This document shows, piece by piece, positions 43,253 through 55,200 of a DNA stretch of 64,000 nt. The notes under the pieces were generated by a model, which was given only the letters and a program-made list of their open reading frames with translations, was not told where the DNA came from and ran no database searches. The position numbers and the translations under genes are program-made. Where the stretch lies: positions 104,582,969 to 104,646,968 of the forward strand of contig JAQMRL010000003.1 of assembly GCA_035578175.1 (NCBI GenBank). The letters are read 5' to 3'. Position 1 is the stretch's first letter. Every line of letters starts with the position of its first letter. The stretch comes from Catonia carolina. Lineage: Eukaryota > Arthropoda > Insecta > Hemiptera > Achilidae.

Positions 43253-46200
43253 CTGAAATTTTTTAAGAAAAGAACAATGGTTAATATAATAAACATTTTT
43301 ATTGTATACTTAAGTATTCTAATTTTTTGTATGAAACTATGTCATCTATTCAATTTCTAGTAAATTTCCCCTGTGGACATGCACGTAGCCAGGCAGGTGA
43401 CTTCAATTCTAATATGAAATTCAAATTTCATACCAGTCTAACATGCTGCTGGTTTGATTCCTGGTCTAGCATTTTTCATCGCTTGCTTCATGTATCACAC
43501 TTTACTGGTCCAAATATGCATAACAGTTCCTTGTGAAACCAAAAACATTTCCAGGCTTGGTCACTTCTGAACTGAAATCCTGGCTTCATACCTACTTGTG
43601 GATCTACCAAAAGAGGAAAAAATATTTTGTAGTTTCACTGATGAGGTTCATAGATCCAGAAATCTATCTGAAACAGCTTTGAATATCATGTTTAATTTCT
43701 AAGCAGATGATTTCTTGGGCCATTCCAGTTAGCATTTAAAAAATTACAATTTATTGTTAAATAACACCAGTTGACTAGGCAACTTAGAACAGTAAACAGC
43801 TGACAGCTACACAAAAACAAACTCTACTGGGGATCTTTGTTGAAATAGTTGTTACTCTTTGTTGGAAAAGAATTCGTAGAAAAAACTATCAAATGCTGCA
43901 GACTAGTTATAATTCCTGATAATGGGGTACAAAACAAAATACACAAGAAGTTGTTTTAAAATGTTTTAAAATTCCAAAATATTAGTGTAGGTTTATTAAG
44001 TTTATTTTATAATATTTTGTATAAAAATTTTTCATAAGGCCACCTCCATGATGCAGTGATTTAGAGTGCTTTAAATTACCTAAGGTGCATTATACAACAA
44101 TGACTGATGTTCATGGGAACTTCAGCTAACATTCAACCTGTCTGATCCAGCTGCATCCTATGTTCCATTAGCTGTACATATTTGTTTTTAAGGGTTATTT
44201 TGTAAGGTTATTAGCTCAAACATACTTCTTTTTCAAGCTAATGTTATTAAATGAATTAAACATACCTGGGCTTGTTTCTTGTCGGTTGTTACGTTGTCGG
44301 GAAATAAATCGAGGAGACATTTGGTTAGGATCGATTGATGATGTACAATTATAATCGCCACCATCTTCAACTTTCCATTTATTTGGTCTTGGACAATCCA
44401 ATCTTGTTCCAGTTCTTGGGTTTATGTCCTGTTAAACCAATGATAAGGATTAGCATTTTTACACACTATAGATTCTTTTCTATAGATATTTTTATTTCAT
44501 AGTTACTTTCATTATATACGTACATATATTTATTTATTTTGTTTTAATTTTTACATTCATAATTTATTATATAATGATAATTTTAATGGAGTATGTATAT
44601 AATTTTATTTATAGTCTACTCCATTAAAATTCAGTCATTGAATTCTAATTTAAAAATCAATTAAGAGGTCCATATGTTCAGAAAAATGATTCCTGAATAT
44701 TAAATGATATACAACGATACACGTTTGTATGGTTTTGATCTACTTGTGAGGAATTTTTATTACATGGGTAAATTGTAATAGGCAACGCTAATGTATGTAT
44801 TTCCAATTATTTTTTAAGTACACCAGTGGCGGAGGGTGGATATACTCAATAAATAATCTGTCATAAAATGAACCCTCACTCCTTTTACAAATTTAAATTA
44901 TGAGCCACAACCGCTGTTTGCTATGTGTGAAATGTTGATTACTAAATAATTATTTTAATTGTTGTTTAGGTGATCAGCCCAAAGGCTGGTTTGAACCTTC
45001 AGATGCTTTACTATGTAAAACAAGGAGTGAGGTAGTTTACCATCCCTTCCTCACTGAATGGAAAGGTATGCTTATCAGCATACCAGGCGCTCCAAAAAGC
45101 ACCTAATTTTCTCCCTATAAATGACACCTTCACTTCATTCACCACAGGGTCTGACTCCATAATGAAATACATTACTCTCAGGGGAGATAACTCTGACTAA
45201 TGTCTTTTACATCTTTATTTTAATTAACTAAGTTAAATATCAAAGTTAATGTTATCAATTTACAAGAAAATATTTAAATGTAAACTTTTGAAACCACATT
45301 AGCTTCAGGGTTGGTCTTGGATTTCAGAGATTGTCTTTAGCATCAGTCATGCACTAAGCCTATGCTATTCTTAATTAATGTTAACTAATTTAGCTGAGTG
45401 CAGTTTTTGTTCTGTACTGCTCTATGCATTTCTTTGGAAAGAATCATGTACAGTCAAAGGTGGCTCACATCTGTAGCCCAGATCATCCTACCCAACAAAA
45501 TTCTACTCGAATAAATATAAAATACCTACAGTGTTGTGTTATATTGCTAGATAATTTATTTATTATGATACAGTTTAAGATATAAGATATTTAAGGTTCA
45601 TCTCGTTGTAGTTACGTAGGTCTCTCTGAACATTTGCCACTGAATAATAGGCCTACATGCCGTAATATATGATTTGAAGAACTTTCACATTTATGAAAAT
45701 CTGTGAAATTCTATTGAACTAATCTTGTAACATTGTGATTTTTCATTCTTATTAAAAGTTGGAATTTATTAAAAAAAGGGTTTTTCAAAGAGTTTTTCCT
45801 TCATATTCTATAACATAATCATTTAAAATTAATGAAACTCTATTTACATGCCATTTCACCAAATAATATAACATGTTTTATATTATAAAAACTTCTGTGT
45901 TATTCATGCTAAGTCTGATGAAGTAACTGTCAAATAAACTGTACAATACATAAATACATTTTCTTTTATACTTACTGGATTTTGTTTGTCTCTTGGTTCA
46001 AACTGTAGAAAAACAAGTCGAGCAAGTTTTCCTAATATTAACGATTTAAAGATTGAAGGAACTTTAGTACCTCTTACTCCTCGATGGTAAACATTCAATG
46101 TGACTACAGATAATCCAGATGCGAATGATACTAAACATATACTTACACCGTAGTACATACCTGAATAAAAAAACAATTATTCATTAAATTAATATCAAGA

Positions 46201-49200
46201 ACCTGATATACGAGGTGTGATCAAAAAGTAAGGTGACTTTTTGAATTTCACGCGCTCTGTACACTCTAATTTCAAACTTTTTTTTTGTTGTGTTGGTATC
46301 TCATCACGATCATATGTTCAAAGTTTTGACTATATAGCACATGTAGTTTTATGTGAGAGGCATAAAGGTTAGACTCATGTTTGCGTGCTCGGCGATTTTT
46401 TGCTGTTGAAAATAATGTTGACAGTGGTGTACAGTGAGTCAACTTTGAGCAAAAAAATGTTTATAAATGGTATAAGGTTATTCCAAGAGGGCTGAGAAAA
46501 TGTTAACGATGAACCTCGCTCTGGACGCCCCAGTACGTCAAAAACCGACGAAAATGTTTAGGAAGCGAAAGAAATTGTGTTGAAAAATCGTCAAATCTTG
46601 ATTAGAGAAATAGCTGATGATCTTAACATATCGTTTGGCTCATGCCAATCAATTTTAATGGATGTTTTGGGTATGACACGTGTGTCAGCGAAATTCGTTC
46701 CAAAACTGCTTAATTATTTTGATCAGAAGCAGCATCGCATGAACATCGCCCAAGACATGTTGAACGACGTCAATGATGATCCTGATCTTAAAAAAAAAAA
46801 CTGGTGTCGAAACATAGGTGTACGGTTATGACGTCAAAACCAAAGCCCAATCATCCCAGTGGAAGAGTTCAGGCTCTTCTTTGGAGATTAAGGCTGCATC
46901 GCAGGAGAAGCTCAAGGCAATACCCAAAAGTGCATTTCAGAAATGTTTTGACGACTGGAAAAAGCGCTGGCACAAGTGCATTGTTTCAGAGGGGGATTAT
47001 TTTTAAGGGGATACCATAATTTTGGATGAATAAATTAATATTTTTTTATAAAAATGAAAAGTCACCTTACTTTTTGATCACACTTCGTATATTATTTAAT
47101 ATAATTTGTTTATTACTGCATAAATATAGTTTTTAACCCTTAATAGGTTGCTGTTTGTTCTTTTCCCTGCCTTTTGTAAATATTAAGTTGCCGTTTTGTT
47201 TGAGGTTACTTCTTTGGTTGATAATTTTGGTATTTGTTATAGCTGTCATTGTCTTGAGGAATTGTTAATTCATTTTTGGGTAATTTATTAGTGCTATAGG
47301 GCGTTCTTTGTGGTGTCAGTCTTTTGGACCGTTGTGCACCTGGTTACAGTAGTCTTTTTTACTCACATTTTCCAAAAACTTTGTGCTTCTTTACCGGTAC
47401 TGTTGTTCCTATCATCATAAATAATTATTTATTCTTTTAAACTTAACCTTAAGTTTTTTATTTCATTGTCATTACAGTGTGTTTTATCTATTTCCATTTT
47501 TGTTTCTAACAAACTGTTTTTATTTTGTACACAATATGGCTCGTTTTCTTAATCATTGAACTCTCGTGATATTAATTTTGTAAATGAAGCTTTAGATGAG
47601 ATTTTTGACTATGAACTTGAAATAAGTGGGGATGAAACAGATGAGGAAGACAATTTAGAAGAATCAGAACGTGATACGGATAGAGAAACAGAGGCTGATA
47701 TTTCAGGCGATGTCCGAAATATTCGGTTGGTGTTGTAGTAGATACTGTCAATGCTCATCGAAAAAACATAGAAAAACAAAAAGGCAATATAGCAAGTTCG
47801 ATGATTATGTGTGCAAAAAACATACTGTTGTTATTTGTTGTGACTGCTACAAACAAAGGCACTAACAATGATAAGTATTCTGACACTGAATAACTCTGAT
47901 ATTATTACTATAGGCATAGTTTAGCGTTTTTATATTTAATTTTTATAACAGCTATTTATAAACATCATTTGTGAAAAATAATGCATCAAGATGGAAATAT
48001 GTAAGTAAATTCAGATTAAATAAGATTTTTTTCATAAATACATACAAAAACCTTATAAATGTTGTGAATTACATCAGTAAAAAAAATAATGAACAAATAA
48101 ATAAATATATAATAACTATTTATTTGTGTTTTTTTAATTAAAATAACAACTAGTTATAAACTAGTTATGGCGATCAAGTAGAAGGCGGAGAAATACTGAT
48201 GCGCGACCACCAATATGATCAAGCATAGTGTGCCCTATTAAGGGTTAATAATATTTTATTTGAGTATTCTATCAGTAACCAGGTGCTAAGTTAAGGTCTT
48301 AAATTCATTTCACTGGTAGGTTCTACATATGAGGCCTCTCATAACAAACCCAGCAATCTCCACTTTTTAACGAAAGTTAGTTTTTAACTGATTCTAGAAG
48401 TATTTTTTGTCCTGAATCCGAATATGAAACCCAATTAAACCAAAAGACTCAATATCCCTTTCAAAATTAAACATGAAATTGGGATGTTACATCAAAGGCT
48501 GCAATATCCACAAAAAATTCATAACAGAGTCAGCAATCTCCATTTCAACCAATCATATTCCACCATTATGATCACGTGGTCATAATTTTCAGGTTATGTG
48601 TGATTTTTTTTTGGTTGTGTGTGAATAGTGTTAGATACTAGTAGTTCACTAACTAGTTAGTACTTCTCTTTAGATATTGATTTTATTATTGAAATATTAG
48701 AGTTGTAGCTGAAATAAATTGTACAAAATCAAAATAAGTTTTATCAATTGTCGTTAAAATTTTAAACATGGATTGTTTGCCAAACGTATTTTCACCTTTA
48801 AAAGCGAGGTATAAAATTTTGTATCATAAATAAAACCATTGCTTATTTCTCTTCTACAGTAAATTGATTTGTTTAATTTATCACCTATTCTGAAAAATGA
48901 AGGCTCCAGGATATAATTATTAAGAAAATTTAAATTATTTGTTAAAATTAGCGAGTACAAATTTATATTTTAATTTAACAAATTCCACCTTTCTGCTAAA
49001 TAAAGACATACCCGATTAAAATGCAAAAATCAGCAAACTCCAAAATAATTAGGTTGTAACTAACACAACAATATCCATGGATGGGTAAAACAAAAACAGC
49101 AATCTCCTCTAAGTTATAACAAAGTCCGCAATCTCCAATTTTATAATAACATTTCTATTTCATATAATGAATTAATATAATAATTTCACTAACCTTCTTT

Positions 49201-52200
49201 TTAAACTGCGTCACCTTTATTGTAATTTCTACTTACACGTGTTTCGGTGGATCCACCATCATCAGAGTAAATGAAAAATTGAAACTAAAAAATTTTTTCA
49301 CATTTATTTAAAATTTACAGAAGATGGTACATCTTCAGTCACTTGTATAAAACTGTATTATAACAGTATTATAAAACTTTATAATAACAATACCGCAAAA
49401 ACTAAAAATATTACAACATTTTAAATGTAATATTCTAAATCAGCATTAAGAAGTTCATGTATATATATTTTTGTGTTAGTTTACAGCTGTGAACATAAGA
49501 ATAGCAGTTTTTTTGGCTCTCCTGAAAAATTTAGAAAAATGGAGATTGTTGGGTTTGTTATGAGAGGCCTCATATTTTACTAGAAAATATAATTTAGTCC
49601 CATACTTAATGTTTCTGATGCTGCTGATATGGTTATCATCATCGTGTAGCTCTAAATCTGTTGGTGGGCTTTGGTTTCCTCCCCAATCCACCCTGCTATA
49701 CTAGAAACCAAATTACTTTGAAGTAAATGTAAATAAAGTACTAAAAGTAAGGATGGCGGAAAACGGTCAGCCTATGCAATCAGTAACGGTGCCAATTCTA
49801 TGTTTTTACTCCACATACACAATGCGGAAAGGTAGGAACCAAAGTCAGAAAAAACTAGAGTCTGGAAAAACTTAAGTGACAAATTAAGTGAATTTGACAA
49901 AGTGGCTAGAAGAAGAATAATGCATAGTTTCTAATAATGTAAATAATCAATAAAAGGTCGGATAAAAAATTATTGAAGTTTGTTTATTTGTTGTTGGAAT
50001 TCATTATGATGAACCTTCTATATTATAGGTTGGCCTGCTCTAAAGATGAAATATTTTCAATCTAGCCAGTATGAGGTGATCTCATTTGTTTACATTCACT
50101 TCAAAATAATTTAGCTTTTAGTATAGTTGCTATTACCCTCCATCCTCTCATTCCCGTCAAAACCAAAACATTTATAACATAATCCATCCACCTTTCCTTG
50201 GATGGTGGTCCTTTCATATCATCATAACCATCCTCGTTGATTTCATTTTCTCATATGCTCCAACCACATTAACTTTTGGACAATTATGAAATAGACTATG
50301 TATCTGCCTTTTACGAGAGTAGTCAGCTCTTCATTTTTACATCTCCAATCATTTCCTTCCCTTACCAGTCCAAAAATCCTCCTTAGTGTTGATGTCATTT
50401 TAAGATTAAATACTGTAAAAACAGAATTATAAACTCTATAAAATTACTTCCCTATAATATCTCTTGTAGTTCAAAATATCTCCTTTCTTTTTTCATTCAG
50501 TTTTAACCAATACATTGTACTTTTGCCATGTCATTATCACGCAAGTCACAGCTTGAGACTGACAAAATGCAATAATTATTTCAGAGTACTGTTTAAGTCA
50601 CATAAATAAACTGTTACTGCAATCTTTCATGGCAAATTGATAAATATATTGTCATTTTTCTGTATCAAAAACATTTGTTCATAGATACCAGCTGAATTAT
50701 TTCATCATTAAAAATTCAGATAAAATAATTCTTATATATTTAAAATAGTAATTCAATAAATATAGATTAATATTAGGATTTCAAAAATCCATGTATTTTA
50801 TTTAAGTAAATGATATTGTACTTCTATTATAACAATTAGGTAAGTAGATACATACTTATTAAAGGTGTTTTTTCAGTTGGTGGTAATGTTTCTCTTATGG
50901 TCATCAAAAATACAGTCATTGATAGAAGAGCACTAATTCCAAGAGTTACTTTCTCTCCTGATTCAGAAGGCACGTAAAATACCAAAAGTGCTGAAAAAAA
51001 CAATCAGATATTAATTATTATAATAACAAATTTTACTTTTTAAAAACTTCATTATGATATAAAATTTCTAAAAATAACTATATAATAAATAAAACAGTTA
51101 TAAATAGTAAGTGTAATACATAAAAAGATGTAATATGAAACAATCTGAATACCATTGTTTAACAAAGCGATGAGAATTTTTAAATGAAATTATATCTTTT
51201 TATATTTGGCATGTAGGCTACGCCATATAGCAACAGATTTAAAACATCAGTTGGCTTGCAGAAAACAGCAACCCTTCAAAATTTTGTAAAAGAAAAGAAT
51301 CTGGTTCCATAATATTTTTATGAGAATAAAAGATTTATTCAGATACTTTGAAAAAATCAGTTCTTTCGATTGTATTAAATTCTTATGATTTTGCAGAGTG
51401 GGATGCAGAGAAGATTATGTTGAGAGCAGTAAAACTCTAAATTTATGTCTGATTATGGATGAAAATATATCAACAATATAATTTATTTAGTTCACACAAT
51501 ATTTTTCAGTCTGTAACAAACATGATAGTTTAACTAACAACAATCCTTTCTATCAGTAAATATCTCTAAAAGTAGCCATTTTTAGAAGGAAGGTTTAACA
51601 ATAACTGAACAAACTGGACAAATGACTTAAGAAGTGGAGAATAAAGGTCAATCCTGGAAAGTCCATTCAAGTCACCTTAACTATTTGTAGAGACAATCTC
51701 CTCTGGTAACCCGGGGGTACCAACTGACAACAAAGTGAAGTACCTCAAATTGTGGTTAGACAGGCAACTCATGTGATGTAAACACCTCAAGAGCTAACAT
51801 TTATTACAAAATAATCTCCTCAGACATTTATTCCACCTAGTTGAACCACATTCTCGTCTATCGCTGAAGTAAAAAATTATCATATGCAATGCTTCACTGA
51901 AACTTTCCAGGTGTTTAGAATCCAGGTATTTGGTGCTGCAGCTCAAACCAAGTTAAATGAGATCCAGGAGTTCCAATCTAGATACTTAAGGCTCACCACT
52001 GGAGTACCGTGGTACATATGAAATGATGACCTTCATTCTGACCTTCGGAGATTAATGTAGAACATTGTTGTATATTAACTGAGTCAGTTCTAAAGTGAGT
52101 TTTATAAATCTTATAAATAAATATATATTTTATCTTATAGAAAACTATACCGGGTCTTCTAGAAAGGTTGCATTCATTTTAAAAAATTACAGTTTTAAAA

Positions 52201-55200
52201 TTACTGGAGATAAAGTCATAAATTTTGTTTTGTTATAAATAGAAAATATTAAAATTTTTGTTGGTATGACTGTGCCACAAATTAAACAATTTTTTTTATT
52301 CCTAATTTTGTACGTTGCAATCTGTTCAATTCAGAACAAATAAGCAACCCTATGACGCAATGAGATGAAGATGATATGTACGAAGTGTAAATGAGATGTA
52401 GCCTTGTACAGACCCAGGCCGACCATTCCTGAGAGAGTATGGTTAGTTGAACCCCAACTATCAAAGTACACCGGTAATTACTGTCTAGTATTCAAATTCA
52501 TATAAAAGTAACTACCTTTACTAGGATTAGAACCAGGAACCTTTGTCTCCGAAAATTACCTGTTAAACAGCTGACTCATGGCGATGGCTTTACCTCTAGA
52601 CCAACCCAGTCGGTTGAATAAATCAAATTGGGAAAAAACATAATTTGGCAGCCAGATGGTGGGTCTCCTCATTTTAGTCTTCTAGTGTGCTACGACCTCA
52701 GTGAAAGTTCCCCGACTGATGGATCGGTAGGGCCGGTCCTGTGCTTGGGCCCCCGAGGAGTCCAGATTTAACCCTACTTGATTTTTTCTTCTGGGGTTAT
52801 GTTAAAAACCATGTCTGTAGTGAGAAGATTCAAAATGTGAATCATTTACGACAACGAATTGCTACTGCTGGTGCTTCCTTCGGTCATGCTTAATATGACA
52901 CATCGCACCTGGACAGAGGTCGACTATTGTTTAAACATGTGCATAGCAACCAATGGTGCTCACATAGAAACTTAATAAGTTGTAAGAAAACTTTAATATT
53001 TTCTGTGTACAACATAAAAAAATTATCACTTTATCTTCAGTAGTGTTTAAATTGTAATTTTTTAAAAATGAATGCAACCTTTTTTGATGATCCAGAATTT
53101 TGTATATTCAATAACCAGGTGACCATATAGTTATGTGACTTTGGCTGCCCTTTTTATCTTTTATTTTTTAGAATACTCTTGTTCCATTTGTCATAAAAGA
53201 AAAGGTTGTAATAAAAATGTTGATTGTTAGTTTCTTTTTTATAGAATTATCTACCAGCATAACAATGGTCACCTGACTATTGTCATTACGTAAACTAATA
53301 TAGATGTTATTTCACCTACCTATGCAATTAATAAGAATACAAGGAAGTATTAGATTAAATACATAAAACATTGGTCTCCTCCTTATACGTATAATGTATG
53401 TTATATCGGGGTATGGTTCAGGGCAACATGAATAAAATTCCACATGTTTTACAGGCTCAAAACTGACCAAATCAAACTCTCCATTAGCTTGATAATTACT
53501 GACATCACCATGTTCTGTCTGTTTCACCAAATCTAACTGAAAAATAAAATAAAAAAATATAATAAGCTACAAAAATCTGGTGTGAAAATCTCACACGACT
53601 TTCTTTTGCCAATGTAAATAATGACCAATATATCCTATGTTTAACATGAATATAAGATGCAATATGATATATATATATATATAACGTTATTTTAATCAGA
53701 CTGAATGACGCGAAATGAAAATTAACTTAAAAATATGGAAAATCTCTGATACTAAACTAAGCTTGGTAAAACATGCTTGAAATAAATTTGGTATGATTTT
53801 TATTTCCCATATCTTAGATACATAAAAACTTTTGTTGTAAAATGCATTCTAAGGCTGAAATTTTAAGAAATTCAATTTTTTACCAATTTTGATTAACAAA
53901 ATACAGATAAATCAATAATAATTGACACTAAACTAAGTGTTGTAGAAAAACATTTTGAAATAAAAATTGTAGGTTTTTTAATGTTCTACAACTTATTTAT
54001 ACTACACTTTTGCCTTAGAGTGCATATTAAGGCCTCAATCTTAAAAGAAATATTTTTACCTTGAGAGCACGGGCCTCCTAAGAATTTCAGCAGACATGAC
54101 GCTTACCCGATCTTGTAGAGCATAAAAAATGCAGTAAATAAGACGATTTTTTAAAAAAACATAAGAGCCGTTTTTGGGAAAATCGCCTAAAACTGAAAAA
54201 TTGCATGATTAAACTTCTGGTTGACTGATTTTAAAGAAAATGTTCATGTCGGGTTCCCTAGTGGTACCTGACATAAGTTTCAAGTTTAAAATTTGCACGA
54301 TGCTCCGTTTGTGAGGTATATTGTTCACACACACACACACACACGCGCGCGCGCACACACACACACACACGCGCGCGCGCGCCCACACACACACACACAC
54401 ACACACACCTATTGGTAAAATCATGGTTTATGGGTCAACGGTGTCTGAAAACGTGTAGTTCCAGTGAAAACTTGATTTCCAAAAATCAATATGAAAACAA
54501 GGCTTTCCTTCCCTGAATATTCATATAGGGTAAGAGAAAGTAAAATATGTAAAAATTATTTTATATTTAAATTAAAAATTCACCTCCATGGCGCAGAGGT
54601 AAGAGTGTTAGATTACACTGAAACACAAAGTAGAATATCATAGATTAAATTTTTGACTGAAACCTCGCGTACTATAGTTTTATTTATTAACTGTCAGTAC
54701 TACTGTACAAGAACCACTTGTTGCTAATAATCAAGTAGTGGTAAGAGTTAGAAGTTTTTGTGAACAACTGTTTTAGCCAATGCTATGATCACCCACGTTC
54801 AGTATTCTGTGATTGACTGACTACTAGCAAACGAAATCACTTGTAGAAAATTTAGTTGATGTAGGATGTTGCTATATAAAGTATGAACTACAATTAATTG
54901 TTTATTAAAGATAACTGCCTGTGAACTGGTAGGCCTGTTCTAACACCACTTTCATAACTCTCATTTCATGCATGAATTATTAAAAAAATTATATTTTTTA
55001 AAACTTGTAATTAGTGGAAATTTTATGTTCTTTGGAGACATCTCCATGAAATAATTTATCTCCATTAAAATGATGAATTATTAAATTGGGTTTCATTCAA
55101 CTTTTTCTTTGTTAAATTATTCAACTTGCAGTTAGTCTGTAAAGTGAAATACGATCAAAGTTAATGGTACTCTACTGTACCAGCCTACACATTTCACTTA

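Larger units (their letters stand above)
48330..49572. mobile_element. DNA element with 32-bp TIRs and repeated subterminal motif, carrying a nested Penelope tail
   Basis: Ends: TGAGGCCTCTCATAACAAAC at 48330 and its complement ending at 49572; both continue with CCA(G/A)CAATCTCCA. The word GCAATCTCC recurs at 48353, 48533, 49099 and 49128, with variants at 48501, 49033 and 49069, often after AACA(A/G)AGTC. Such arrays are usually transposase-binding sites. No transposase seen. Superfamily unknown. Confidence 0.78.

Noticed and set aside
43400..43500. tRNA-like B box GGTTTGATTCCTGG
   Set aside because: No A box at the right distance and no second copy in the window.
54209..54424. Minus-strand frame rich in VCVCV
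   Set aside because: Produced by the CA/CG repeat inside a HINE-like copy.
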